This document shows positions 1 to 12,400 of a DNA stretch of 64,000 nt, in pieces. Under the pieces are notes generated by a model, which was not told the origin of the DNA, did not search any database, and was given only the letters and a program-made list of their open reading frames with translations. Position 1 is the stretch's first letter. Each line of letters begins with the position of its first letter. The position numbers were made by a program, and so were the translations under genes. The stretch is from Distichodus sexfasciatus (Eukaryota; Chordata; Actinopteri; Characiformes; Distichodontidae): positions 40,215 through 104,214 of the forward strand of contig JAVGVS010000781.1 of NCBI GenBank assembly GCA_032718565.1, read 5' to 3'.

Positions 1-123
1 GTCGAGTTTTAGGAGTAAGACAAGCAAGCACTGGGTTCTGTGTAAAAGTTTTCATTTGAATAAAAACCCGAACAGCCTGATTTCTCTAAATTTCTGATAG
101 TGCTGTTACACTGCAGTGCAACG

Positions 124-325
124 AAAGTGAGTGATTATTTGTGATCGTGAACACACCACACCAGAGCACACAGTGCACAGCAGTGGGCAGCTAACAAGCG
201 CCCAGGGAGCAGTGCTTGGGGACGGTACCTTGCTCATGAGTACCTAACTTTACCAGCCCATGATTCGAACCTGCAACCTTCTGATCACGGGGCGAACACC
301 CTACCGTTACGCCACCAGCTGCCCC
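124..325 (-). repeat. tRNA-derived SINE, family A
   Basis: Read on the minus strand it starts ggggcagctggtggcgtaac, with a tRNA-like A box and then a B box around ggttcgaatc. The 3' body ends in the gtgttcac / atcactcac tail. Nine further copies lie in the window. Confidence 0.75.
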
Positions 326-377
326 GCCCTATGCACGACTATTTTATAAATGTTAAAGTTGCAGATGCATTTACATT

Positions 378-590
378 CTGATTTATAGCATTTATCAGAC
401 GCTCTTATCCAGAGTTGCTGTCTTTTCCAGAGTTCAGGGCAGTCTCCCAGGAGCAGCTTGGAGTTAGGGGTCTTGCTCAGGGACGCAGTGATGGTAGTGT
501 TGGAGGTAGAATTCAAACCCACAACCTCCTGGTCCAGAGCTCACTAGACCACCAACACCACTACACCAGCGCTTTTGGTCCCAATCTGCA
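378..590 (-). repeat. tRNA-derived SINE, family B
   Basis: On the minus strand the head reads tggtgtagtggtgttggtgg with a B box gtgggtttgaattc, and the tail is ctctggataagagcgtctga. This tail motif also occurs alone near 29760 and around 43959 and 44628. It is a different head from family A. Confidence 0.6.
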
Positions 591-909
591 GATTTTTAAC
601 AGTCTGGACAATTTATGGCAGTAATGTAAAGAACACAGCTAGAAAAAGTCCTAGTGTAAAAGGGATCAAAACTCTGGCCTCGCAAGTTTTAATTTTTTAA
701 AATATGTTTGCGTTTCACGCTGGAAACTGGAACACAGTTGGGATGCGTAAATTAGGCATCAATTGGTACTGACATTTAGCATTTTTATATTATCAGTATT
801 TTTAAACCACTATGCTGATGAAATAAATGAATTTAAAAGCATGCTATCTTGGCAACCTCTGTGATGTAGAGGCATTGTCCCGCCCACCACACACTCTGAT
901 TGGTTAGAC
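591..909. other. No gene; AT-rich DNA
   Basis: No coding or RNA signal is seen. The stretch 750-830 resembles pieces of the atttttatggtatcagta-type degraded hAT repeats also found near 7160 and 7990. Confidence 0.5.
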
Positions 910-1058
910 CAGCATTGCCCAATCCCAGTCCTCGAGGAACACCGCACGCTGATCCAACGTTGCTAATTAGCTATCAGTAGCATCAGCTGTGCTGTGGGTC
1001 AGGAAACACGAATCTGTGTAGAGCGGTGTTCCGCGAGGACTGCGATTGGGAAACGCTG
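910..1058. mobile_element. Short palindromic hAT-type MITE, copy 1
   Basis: Terminal inverted repeats begin cagcattgcccaatcccagt and end gcgattgggaaacgctg. A perfect 8-bp target duplication ggttagac flanks it (902-909 and 1059-1066). A second copy of the family is at 56149-56331. Confidence 0.85.
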
Positions 1059-1231
1059 GGTTAGACATCACGAGGATAGCCAATCAACGCTGACAACACT
1101 AAAAGTTGGCCGAATCTGGTCGTCCTTTTTGTGTTAAGAAAATAATGAAAAGGCCTCAGAATTAAACATATTCTAAACTGTATTCATATTAAGTGGTTAA
1201 GTATTTTTTATTCAAATTTTTTGGGTCCAGT

Positions 1232-2218
1232 TAGGGCTGGGCGATATGGCATAAAAATAATATTGCGATATTTTTAAGCTATATAACGATACGCGATATA
1301 TATCTCAATACCTTGAAATTTCCTCTAAATCACTGTATAAATGATAAATTCAGCCCTATGTTGCATAAAATGACACCAGTATAATGAATTTAGCCAAAGT
1401 TTAACATAGTAAATGCTTTTATTTTAAACCAAAGTATAATATAGCAAACTTTACACTTTATATTGGGGACAGACAAGTGGGCAAGGGGAGCCATTGATTG
1501 CGTGCTTATTAAACGTGTAAGACCTAACTATTAAATTATAATCATAAGGTCAATAAACTATAACTTGCGTTTAATCTACCTGCCGCTGTTCCTCTTCCTC
1601 CGTCATCTTTGGTTTTTCTGTAGAAACTGTCTGTAGCGTGCAGTCACTCACAAAGCCAGGAGCCATCGACCAATAGGATTCGCAGGCAGCTGCCCCGCCC
1701 CCAAAATGCCAAAGCCCGCCACTTTCAAACCGTGCGCATAGAAATCTCACTCGAGCCAAAAAGGAGCTCGTCTGTAATCTACTTTGCGTGCGAGGACATT
1801 GAACACGTCGAGAGGAAAAATACAGTTTGCGCGCAATATTATCACAACCGCGCACTTGATTCTTAATTTTGTGCTCTCGAGTTTCACATTTGCGCTCGCG
1901 CCTTGAAATTTACGGCCGCAAAATTTTTGCGGCAAGCCATTTTGCGCGCTCTAGTTTTGGCATTGATGTGCCGCCATAGGCGGGGGAGCGAGCAGAGAAG
2001 CGAAACACAAAAGCGGTACAAAACGCGCATGTGCTACCGCTAGAGTTTTCTGGATTGGCGGGGGAGCGAGCTGTCTGCTTTGATGGGGCAGAAAAGCTAA
2101 GTACATGCTGTCTCTTTAACAATAACTTTAGGATTTATACTCAGTGGTCACGATATAATCATTTACTACATCGCACGTGGAACAAGCCGAGATACATCGA
2201 GTATATCTCCCACCCCTA
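1232..2218. mobile_element. Non-autonomous hAT-type element
   Basis: It starts tagggctgggcgatat and ends atatctcccacccctа-like with the inverted terminus taggggtgggagatat. Flanks ggtccagt (1224-1231) and ggtccaat (2219-2226) are an 8-bp duplication with one change. The interior encodes no recognisable transposase; short open frames inside it have no family resemblance. The flanking DNA on both sides looks like an older, split repeat ending ...cgacccctagt near 2320. Confidence 0.75.
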
Positions 2219-4110
2219 GGTCCAATTTAGATTTTTACAGCAGACATGCTGTATATTGGTCTCGATTTGTTATAATTGGTATTGTCTCCGGGAAAAAAAA
2301 GTATCAGTCGACCCCTAGTGTAAAGTCCTGTAATTTGAAATCTAAATCTGCACAGACCAATGTAAACTCTCCAGGCAGTTCAGAATCTGTATTGGTTTTA
2401 CTGGCTGTGTTTAAAAAGGTGGGGATAATGACTCCTAACGGTGTCTCAGTTCGATCTGTCTTCATCAATGTCAGCCTGAGAGGCTGTCGCTGATTTCCTT
2501 ACAGCACTCACATGCTAATCACTGTTGATTTAGGAAGAGGCGGTGAATGAGCATCTTCCCCTACATCGTCTTGTTTTCCTCCTCGGCTTCCGCTCTTGTC
2601 TTTTCACTCGTCGGAGTGTTTGGATTTAGCTCATGAGTGGATTCCCGGCCTCCCATCAAATGCACTTCCCCTGCAGGCCTCGCTGTTCTTTTTCACAGGA
2701 ACCGCCACGGAGGCGAAAACCCCGACCAACCCTGAAAAAAACAACTCCGGCTTTTATAGAATCCTGCCTTTTTGAAATGTCTGTGTTGCTCTCTGGGACG
2801 TTAGCATGTCTCTGCAGGCTAATGTGTGTCACTGCGGGCAAAGTCGTTGTGTTTTACCCTTGGCAGCAGACACACTTGTGATCTTATTTTGTGCAAACAT
2901 CAGGAGACTAAAATGTTAGCAAGAGAGCGATTGGCTTCAGAATGCGCTTTATTTGCTCTCCGGATTCGTATAACTCTGTCATGACTTTCTATCTCGTGGT
3001 AAGGGGTGATGTGATGAGACTCCTTAGCTCTTCCGTGTCCTTGTTTGGCTCAGCCAGTGTGATGTGACTGTCGTGTCATTTCATGGTTTTTGCAATCAGG
3101 TTTGGGGAAGCTACTTTTGAAGCTACAGCCAAACTTTTGGTGAATAAGCCATAGCTTCTTGCTTCCGTCTTTGCCAAGGTGGGCTTCATGCTCCAACTCC
3201 ATCTCTCAACTGTCAAGGGTGCGCTGTGAAGCAATGAGAGTGTGCTGTGCGAGCACGGTAGCCAACCTGATGCCATATGTGCAGATTTCCCCAATATTGT
3301 CATAAACATCATTATCACAAGTGTCCTCGCAGTTTCACAGTATTGTAATTTTGCTTGCATTATTGTAATATCATTTTTGAGACAGTATTGCCCACCTCTA
3401 CCCTGTGCTATGACTTTTTTGAAAGTTTAGGTGAGTGATTTTTTGTTATTGTTAACACTCCCTAACCGTTACACTATACCTGCTATGAGAGTTGATAAGC
3501 TGTCTCACTTTGTTCTGGCTGCCTGGAAGAGGAACGCTGTTGGTTCCATGTTACCTTTCCGTCGTGCCAAGCCATATTGATGTTTTTGATGACGTGTGGT
3601 CGATGAGTGTGTATGACTGAGTAAAGTTATTATAACTTTTTGCTTGCAAATCTAAAACTTTAACCCTATTTTTCCATTTTATATTTACGTACTCCGATCC
3701 TTGTAGAGCCAGGCTTTAAATATAAATGGTTCTGAAAAATAAAAAGTTCTGAAATTGAAGACATTTAAATATTATATTAAACAACTTTGAAATTGAAGAA
3801 GATCCAATAAGCTGCTGGTTTGCAATAAACTTTATGTAAAAGTGCTCATCGTTTGTAGAATCTGTGCTTTACCCAAGAACAAATCTCAAATGACAAAACA
3901 TTGGTGAATGTCATAATCTTTGTGAAAGCTGCTTACGTGAATTTTAAGAACAAACTTCTTCTTAAGAATTGTTGTTGAATGAGACACACTTTACAAATTT
4001 ATTTGGATTTATTTATTTATTTCAGTGAGGCAGAATGAGTCCTCCAAAATTTCAATAAAAGATATGAGTGTGGAAGCTGATATAATATCTACAGAATAGT
4101 GTTTTCACTG
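2219..4110. other. No gene recognised
   Basis: Apart from the end of an older split repeat (to about 2320), I see no exon-like reading frame with splice sites, no RNA gene and no clear repeat. It is probably part of a map1s upstream intron or intergenic DNA. Confidence 0.4.
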
Positions 4111-4136
4111 TGCGTGTGTGTGTGTGTGTGTGTGTC
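4111..4136 (+). repeat. (TG)n microsatellite
   Basis: A short uninterrupted GT run, about 13 units. Confidence 0.9.
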
Positions 4137-4389
4137 AGAGTGACATTAGCCAGAGGAATCGGCTTCCAGTGCTTCTGCACTTGAGTTCTTCCCGCTCTGC
4201 TGATCTAAGAACAGCTTTGAGTCTGTGTACAGAGTGTACTGAGGACATGTCGAGTGTAAGGGCAGGTCTGAGATCAGTGTCACCTGTATTGAGAGTTTAT
4301 CCAGACCCCAGCCAGTGTGTAGAAGGAGGAATGTGGGGCAGTCACATCCAAACACGATGCAGCAACTATTGAGGAATGTACAGAGGAAG

Positions 4390-4390
<1 letters not shown>

Positions 4391-4428
<38 letters not shown>

Positions 4429-4487
4429 CTCTCTGTGTCTCTCTCTCTCTCTCTCTGTCTCTCTGTGTCTCTCTCTCTCTCTCTGTG

Positions 4488-4538
<51 letters not shown>

Positions 4539-4704
4539 CTCTCTGTGTCTCTCTCTCTCTCTCTCTGTCTCTCTGTGTCTCTCTCTCTCTCTCTGTGTCT
4601 CGCTCTCTCTCTCTCTCTCTCTGTGTCTCGCTCTCTCTCTCTCTCTCTCTGTGTCTCTCTGTCTCTCTCTCTCTCTCTGTGTCTCTCTCTCTCTCTCTCT
4701 CTCT

Positions 4705-4754
<50 letters not shown>

Positions 4755-4817
4755 CTCTCTCTCTCTCTGTCTCGCTCTCTCTCTCCCTCTCTCTCTGTGT
4801 GTCTCTCTCTCTCTGTG

Positions 4818-4866
<49 letters not shown>

Positions 4867-4944
4867 CTCGCTCTCTCTCTCTCTCTCTCTGTGTCTCTCT
4901 GTCTCTCTCTCTCTCTCTGTGTCTCTCTCTCTCTCTCTCTCTCT

Positions 4945-4994
<50 letters not shown>

Positions 4995-5057
4995 CTCTCT
5001 CTCTCTCTGTCTCGCTCTCTCTCTCCCTCTCTCTCTGTGTGTCTCTCTCTCTCTGTG

Positions 5058-5108
<51 letters not shown>

Positions 5109-5435
5109 CTCGCTCTCTCTGTCTGTCTCTCTCTGTCTCTCTCTCTCTCTCTCTCTTTCTCTGTGTCTGTGTCTATCTCTCTCTGTCTCTGTGTCTATCT
5201 CTCTCTGTCTCTCTCTCTCTGTCTATGTCTCTCTGTCTCTGTGTCTCTCTGTCTATCTCTCTCTGTCTATCTCTCTCTGTCTCTCTCTCTCTGTCTCTCT
5301 CTCTCTCTGTCTCTTTCTCTCTGTCTCTCTCTCTCTCTCTTTCTCTCTGTCTCTCTCTGTGTCTCTCTGTCTCTCTCGCTGTCTGTGTCTCTGTCTGTGT
5401 CTCTCTGTGGCTCTGTCTCTCTCTCTCTGTCTCTC

Positions 5436-5483
<48 letters not shown>

Positions 5484-5545
5484 TGTCTCTCTCTCTCTCT
5501 CTCTGTCTCTGTGTGTGTGTGTCTCTCTCTCTGTTCTTTCTTCTC
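4391..5545 (+). repeat. (CT)n array with GTGTCT interruptions
   Basis: About 1.15 kb of nearly pure pyrimidine/GT repeat, mostly CT with periodic gtgtct, tcgct and tctat variants, fading into a pyrimidine-rich tail to about 5840. All three forward frames stay open, giving leucine/serine-rich paper proteins that are not genes. It contains an exact 240-bp duplication (see Findings). Confidence 0.97.
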
Positions 5546-7789
5546 TCTCCCTTTCTTTCTTCCTGTCTCGCTCACTTTCTACCTTTCTTGTCTCTAACTT
5601 ACGCTCTTATATTCCTTTACTCTTGTTGTTTCTCTCCTTCACTCTTCCTCGTTTTTAATGCTCTGTTTCTTTTAATCTAACCCTTTATCCTTTTTCTCGT
5701 GTTTTTTTTCCCTCACTTTACCTCTTTGTCTCTCCTTTAACACTTCATCTGTTTCCTTCTTTCTTTCACAATCCCTCACACACACTTGGCTTTCTTGCTT
5801 GCTAACTCTGTCGCTCAGTTACCTCTTTCGTTCTGTCTTGAGCTCTTCTTTGCTAACTCACTCACTTCACATCCCTTTGTAACACTCTCTTTTCTCCTGC
5901 TTGCTCTTACTCGCTCCCCGCCTCCCTCCAGCCACTGATGTGTAGTGTAGGTGTGAGCTCGCTCTCTGTGGTGAAATGTTCTGCCTAATCCAGCGTAGCA
6001 CACTGCTCCGTGTAGACTCTCTCTGTTGTTCTGCATTCGTGGGACATTGTTATTTCACGTATTTAAAAGAAGCTGCAACATGTTCTCAGGTGACTCTGTG
6101 TAAGTGTGTGTTCGTGTCCTGTTACAAGGCGGAGGAGGGCGTGTTTCTGGGAGTGAAAGAGGGTTAACGAGAGCAACTGCCCCGACGGAGCAGGAGATCT
6201 TCCGCCCTGATGCCAAGCCTTAGAGATTACACAGATCAGATGGAAAGGGGGAGGAGGGGCGAGCTCAGAGACCAGCTGAAGACCAGCTTTGGGTTTTAGC
6301 ACCTAAGAAGTTGTAGTGCCGGACGGTGAAACAACATCGGTCATTTTCAAGCACTGCTCCCCCGGTGCTGCCAAAAAAGCTTCCCGGATTTTCTGTGAAA
6401 CAGCCGTCAATCCTTGTTGTTTTGCATTGACTTTGGCACAAATGTCTCTAGAGAGTGTCTTGGCGTCTCGGGGCTGCAACAGTAACGGAAAACTTCCGAA
6501 AATGGCCAGAGGAAAGAACTGTGGAGAAGTTAAGGGGAAAGTTGTATTTTGCAGATGCAGTGCGACAATGCAACAAACATCGCCTCCGTTCTTGTTTATA
6601 AACAGTGCAAATAAAAATAAACTCTGTGGCACTTTTCAATCTCGGCCTCTCGTCTTTTTCCACTGCGATTTTTTTTTTTTACCGAGCGGCTGACCGTGAC
6701 CGGCCTCCTCAGCGTGGAAACTCATACGGACAAATCCCTAAATCCTCCCAGTGTTTCTCTGTAATTATGATCATAATTACAATTGAGTCTAATCCCATTA
6801 TGGCATAAGCCGACAAGAAGTTATTTTTCCGCTGTGCTTTTCAGCTGTAGTAGAAATGCTGTCCAGCTTTAAGGTAAGAGTGTGAGAAATTATTTTGGAA
6901 TGGGCAGATTTCCTGTCATCCATCTGCTGTTCCTCCCTGAGGTAATGACCCATGGGCATCTCACTTTTCAGAGTTTTTGCCCATGCAGTATTTTAGTGAA
7001 ACCCTGATGAGGGCTCAATAAACAATGGTTTGGAAATTGCTGTTGTGGGCCTTAGTTTAAGGATTTTCCCATGAGATGTGTGTGGGGAAAACATCTGATT
7101 TGGACAGAGTATTGGAATATCTGTGAATATCAGGGGTCAAGCAGTTCTTGTCGATATTTTGTATTTTTATGGGTATCAGTATATCGTTTTTAAACCAATT
7201 TGCTCAATTTGTTGGATGTCACATTCTGACTCATATTCTGATGGGATTCTGACTCAAACGCGGGGTCTTTCTGTACTTTTTGTGTTAAGAATGTGATTAA
7301 AAGTTCTCAGAATTCAGTATATGTTAAACAGCATGAAATATTTGTTATTCTAAAAATTGACACCGTGTTCATTTTATACAGAATAAATTGAAATAAGTTA
7401 CTGTATGTATTGGAGTATTTTCATTTATGATGCCAATTTTCATTTTTCAATCTTCAGCTCGATTAGCAAAGTCAGTCCACCACGTGTATGCACTAGAGCT
7501 CGACTGAGACTGCTGCTAATTTTGTAATAGCGCTGGGTTTGTGGACAGGAAGGAAGAAGTTGCTTCCTATCGTGTGGTGTCGTAGTGAACAGTTCAAGGT
7601 TAAAACTGCAGATCCCGCTCTTCTCTCCCCGAAAAAACTTAGTGTTTATTTCTCTGAAGTGGCTTCAGTGAAGTGGAACTCACACATCAGCATAAATCGC
7701 AATAAACTCTTCAATACATTATATTTACTGGAAATCTCGTGCAGGTGACAGAATTCTCTTTTGAACATTTCATTATGTGAATGAATTCA
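5546..7789. other. No gene; pyrimidine tail and old repeats
   Basis: A pyrimidine-rich tail runs to about 5840. At 7110-7420 is a degraded hAT-like piece containing ctttttgtgttaagaa, also seen near 1125. A 125-codon open frame near 6316 has no recognisable domain and is not annotated as a gene. Confidence 0.4.
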
Positions 7790-7927
7790 ACGTGAATGAG
7801 CAGCTTTTGGGAAGCAGTGCTTGGGGACGGTACCTCGCTCATGAGGACCTCAGTGGTACCTTCACTACTTAAATTGTGACCTTCCGATCACGGGGTCAGC
7901 TCCCAAACCGTTACACTGCCAGCTGCC
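7790..7927 (-). repeat. tRNA-derived SINE, family A, truncated
   Basis: It retains the agcagtgcttggggacggta core and the tRNA-like head, ending ctgcccca at the minus-strand 5' end. The body tail is lost. Confidence 0.65.
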
Positions 7928-8113
7928 CCATTTCTTGTGATGAACTATGATAACTTTACTCATTAGGGCCAGGCACATTGTCTGCCAATATTTAGCATTT
8001 TTATGGTTATTAGAATCTGTCGTAATCTCATGTTAACATAATTAAAAATAAAACTGGTTCTAGTGGCTTTCTTGTTGGCTAAATTGGGAATGTTAATTGA
8101 GAGATAGTCTTAA

Positions 8114-8660
8114 TAGGGATGCACCAATACCACCGCACCGTGCAGTTACTCGTACTCATACAAAATTCCCCGATACCTACTACCGATACCACATGTGGAA
8201 GATATGATGTAGTTATGTTCGTCGCCACGCGGAGGCAGTGTAAATGCCACAACACTTGCCAAATAAACTGTAAACTGTGCAGAGATAAAAATGTCAGTCG
8301 TCTGGAGGTACTTGAAAATAATGATGAGGACAGCAGCAAAGCAGACTAATATTTTAATATTTTATTTAATTGTTGCTTTTTTTATGTTTTGATACTTAAA
8401 ATAAATGGATAAAAAATGCGTATCATTTATTTTATAAAATGACATAAGGCTCAAATGTACTTTAATTTATATTTAGGTTTTTGAAAGTGTTTTTTTGAGT
8501 TTAGACAACTTGATATTGGTTAAAAAAAAAAAAAAATCCTACTATTATTGTCGTTGTTATTGATAACAGACCTACACAGGTGTCGGTACTCGGTATCGGT
8601 GAGTACCCAAAAATACATATCGGTACTCAGTCTCAAAAAAATGGTATCGGTGCATCCCTA
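8114..8660. mobile_element. Non-autonomous hAT-type element, tagggatgcacc termini
   Basis: The termini tagggatgcacc and ggtgcatcccta are perfect inverses. Internal sequence is rich in gatacc/ggtatc. Flanks read agtcttaa and gtctttaa, a near match to an 8-bp duplication with a one-base slip. It shares termini with the element at 18874-19662. Confidence 0.75.
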
Positions 8661-9407
8661 GTCTTTAAATATCATATGTATTATTAATTTATTAATTTCA
8701 TATTTATTTGTTTTTGTTAAATTTTTGTATGACCTGCACTTTTTGTGTTGTGTTAAGTAATTTTTGTGTTGTTTTGTGTTGGAGTGTTTGTTTTTCACCT
8801 ATGTTCTACCTATGTTCATTATTACAGCAGACATATATCAGTGCAAAATATTGTTTATCGCACTCCTTGATGAGGAGTGATCATATCGGCCCTGTAAAAA
8901 ACATCATCAGTTGACCCCCACCGCACACAGCAGCTTTTAGCTCTAATGCACAAGTTTTATGGGTTGCTGCTTGTTATTGATTTTCAAGATTGTGCTGATC
9001 TACAGCCATTAGGTCAAAATAGAAAACTTGGGATTGAAAGTGAGGAAGAGGTTTAAACATCAAACTCTTAACAGCTGTGGAGACGTACCGGTAGCGGACA
9101 TGCTGAGCAGGGTTTGCTTTCTGCCTTCCCCTCTGGGTAAGCTAGCGTCCAAATTCTGCACAGCATCTGCTAACGTAATGAGCTCTAATCCAATAAAAGG
9201 CTTGAGAGCCTGTCGGTGCGCATTAGTGAGGCGGAGCTCATCACACTGATCTTTGCTGTCTGTTGCAGTCTCTCGCTGCAGGATAAACTGACATTCCACC
9301 TTTAAAGACCCCGCTGTGGTCAACAGAGGAGACGAAGCAAAACAGGCTGACGTAAGGCATAAATAGTGGGTCTTAAACCAGACCCAGGCTAAATGGACAC
9401 TGTATTG
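8661..9407. other. No gene recognised
   Basis: AT-rich DNA with fragments of old repeats. A 158-codon minus-strand frame (9060-9536) overlaps a SINE and has no domain signal. Confidence 0.4.
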
Positions 9408-9630
9408 CCAGTTGGTAGCATAACAGTTGGGGAGTTGACCCCGAAATCGGAGGATTGTCGGTGCAAAGGTACCACTGAGGCACTCATGAACAAGGTACCG
9501 TCCCCAAGCACTGCTTCCCAGGCACTGCCCCCCCAAAAAAAAACCCTGCCCACTGCTTGTTCACGGATGGGTTAAATGCAGAAGCCACGTCATTGTGCCT
9601 CTGGTGTGTTCACAATGACAATCACATTTA
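9408..9630 (+). repeat. tRNA-derived SINE, family A
   Basis: A plus-strand copy: decayed tRNA-like head, then gaggcactcatgaacaaggt, gggttaaatgcagaagcc and the gtgttcacaatgacaatcac tail. A C/A run interrupts it at about 9530-9543. Confidence 0.7.
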
Positions 9631-9886
9631 ATTCAATCATTTAGGGGTTTGCCGACGTGGATGTTTCAGGGCCGATGCTGATTCTTACTAACTGAGGAGA
9701 CAAGAAAACAATATTTTAACTGGATACATGTCTGATGTAAAATAGGAAACTGGAATAAATATTTATAACAAAGACTTCAACATTCTAATACTCCGCTCTT
9801 TAGCACATGTTTACTTCTAATAACTTTTTGCAGGAGTTCCCAGCAGCCGTTTTTCCAAACGAGTAAACAAGAACACTTACGTCAGA

Positions 9887-11152
9887 ATGCTGTTCTTAGG
9901 TTTCAGTTCAGCATTCAACACTATCATCCCTCAGCGTTTGATTGAGAAGTTGAGACTGCTGGGCTTAAAAACCTCCCTCTGCAACTGGGTCCTAGACTTT
10001 TTGACTGGGAGACCTCAGTCAGTCAGGATCAGGAGCAACATCTCCAGCACCGTTACGCTGAACACGGGGGCTCCCCAGGGCTGTGTGCTCAGCCCTCTAC
10101 TGTTCACGCTGCTGACCTACGACTATGCAGCAATGCACAGTTCGACCCACATCATCAAATTCGCTGATGACACAACTGTGGTGGGCTTGATTAGCAAGAA
10201 CGATGAAGCAGCATAGAGGGAGGAGGTGCAACGGCTGACGGACTGGTGTAGTGTCAACAACCTTTACCTGAATGTGGAGAAAACTAAAGAGATGATTGTT
10301 GACTTCAGGAGGGCGAAACGGGATCACTCCCCACTGAGCATTAGCGGTTCCTTGATGGAAACTGTCCAGAGCATCAAGTGCCTTGGTGTTCACATCATGG
10401 AGAACCTCACGTGGACCGTCAACACCAGCTCCATCACCAAGAAGGCCCAGCAGCGTGTCTACTTCCTGCGGAGACTGAGGAGGGCGCGTCTTCCATCCCC
10501 AATCCTCACCATGTTCTACAGAGGGACTATAGAGAGTATTCTCTGCAGCTGCATCACAGCCTGGTATGAAAACTGTAAAGTTTCGGACCGAAAGACCCTA
10601 CAGAGGATTGTGAGAACAGCTGAGAAGATCATCGGGGTCTCTCTTCCCTCTGTGACGCACATTTACACCACACGCTGTATCCGCAAAGCTACCAGCATTG
10701 TGGATGATCCCACTCACCCCTCGCACATTCTCTTTACCCTCCTCCCTACTGGAAAAAGGTTCCGTAGCATACGGGCCTCCACTACCAGAATGGGGAACAC
10801 TTTCTTCCCCCAGGAAAGAAGCACATAATGCACACACACACGTCTTAAAATACCTCTCTTATACTGCGCTTTTGTTCGCCGTTACAATCTGCATAATGAT
10901 ATTTATCGCTGTCATAACTCTACTTACTTATTGTTGCCCAAATCGTCTAATCTAATTTATTGCTGGTCTGCACTATTGACGTTGCCCACATTGTCTTGTC
11001 TTGTCTCGTTAGCTGCACTATTGCTCTTTGTCTTTGCCTTTGTTTGCACTTGCATGTTCTGTTTTGCTCTTATGTTGCGCCAATGCCCTGGAGAAACGTT
11101 TCGTTTTTTACTATGTATTATGGTAGAAATGACAATAAATCCTACTTGAACT
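9887..11152 (+). pseudogene. L2-like LINE, 5'-truncated reverse transcriptase
   Basis: The C-terminal half of a non-LTR retrotransposon ORF2. The frame 9887-10828 encodes the RT palm and thumb: TGAPQGCVLSPLLFTLL, the catalytic FADDTTVVGLI, LNVEKTKEMIVDFRR, YRGTIESIL and RKTLQRIVRTAEKIIGVSLP. The frame is interrupted by a single in-frame TAG at about 10214-10216, where related copies usually have AYREEV, so a Tyr codon probably mutated. There is no endonuclease region and no N-terminal RT. The 3' UTR follows and ends in gacaataaatcctacttgaa, typical of fish L2-like elements. It is inactive. Confidence 0.88.
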
Positions 11153-11157
11153 TGAAG

Positions 11158-11600
11158 CTAAAGTCAAAGTAAACTTTATTGTCATCTCTGCTGTATACTG
11201 TACAGAGAGACGAGACAACATGGCTGCGGTTTTCATAATGCAACAAAAAACAGGGAACAAAGAACAAATAGGACATATAGAATAACAATATATAAATAGA
11301 ATACAAAATGTACATTTTAAACTAGAAATGGAGTATTAAATATAACTTTAAACTAGAACTAGAAATAGAAGTAGAAAGAGAGACAAGTATGCTGCAGTAT
11401 TACTTACAAAAGTGGAAATGGACTTTTACACTGAATGTGCATGAGGTTAGTAACAGTTTCAATATGAAAAATTCAATATCCAGTCTATTATTAAAACAGT
11501 ATCTTATAAAAAGTCTGACTAACATTGAAGTTTGTGCAGATATTATAACAGCAGTGGAGAACTACAGTCTGTGTAATACTTTTCAATAATTTGTGCAGAT
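11158..11600 (-). repeat. L2-like LINE 3' end, inverted
   Basis: On the minus strand this ends gacaataaagtttactttga, the same type of 3' terminus as the preceding LINE, so the two lie tail to tail within about 10 bases. A closely similar block, in the same orientation, is at 62437-62760. Confidence 0.7.
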
Positions 11601-12400
11601 ACAGTTAGTTAAAAAGTGACCAGTGATGTATACATTCTGTGTTCAGTGGTTGTGCAAGTAAGCAGCGGCAGTGCAATAATGGAGACAGTTTCAGTGCAAC
11701 ATGAATGAGATGGTCCGTATAGCAGCGTGTGCATCACAGCGACGGCGCTGTGTAAAGTGCAGAGGTGCAACTGAGTCAGTTCACAGTCCGGGTGTGTGTG
11801 GTGGGGAGTGTGAGGGCAGGAAGTGTGTTCAACGGACCAATTAAAAAAAAAAATGTATATACGTAATGTATATACATACATACATACACACACAGTGTAT
11901 AAATATATATATGAATATATTGTATGTTTTTAAAACGCTATAGCTAACTTTCACCTTCACCCAAATAAGGTAAATCTTAATATTAGTGCAGTAGAATCAT
12001 TAATATCGCTAAATATTTTGCAAACACGCGTCCTCCATAGTTCTCTTACGTCTTAGTCGATCATTTGACTTGAGAGAGTCTGATCCTGTGCATGTGATGC
12101 TGGTGTTTTCAGAGCATGAAGTCGTATTTAGAGTTCCAGGTTGTTGTGCACATTCGTCGAGCGTTCACGCCAGTTGTGTTTGTTCTAAAGCACTAGAGAG
12201 GATGGAACTGCAGAATAAACACCATCACTATCAGATTTATCTGTGTATGCACCTCATCAACATGGGGTTATTTCCTGTAGGTCTCGACTTGGTTTCCTGC
12301 TGTGTTTACACCAAGATCAAACAGTGCTCATAACAACGCAAAGAAAATCACGCCCAGAATTTTAGCACCGTTTTTGTACCAGCAGTAATATGACCAGGAC
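11601..12400. other. No gene; probable continuation of LINE 3' UTR and AT-rich DNA
   Basis: 11601-11860 may continue the inverted LINE 3' region. It is followed by short AT-rich tracts (11855-11930). No exon is recognised. Confidence 0.4.

Noticed and set aside
4315..5680. Three overlapping + strand open frames of 390-447 codons, Leu/Ser-rich
   Set aside because: They are translations of the CT microsatellite. All frames stay open only because the repeat lacks stops.
6316..6693. 125-codon + strand frame
   Set aside because: No recognisable domain, no splice partner and no codon pattern different from its surroundings.
9060..9536. 158-codon minus-strand frame
   Set aside because: Runs through a SINE copy and carries no known domain.
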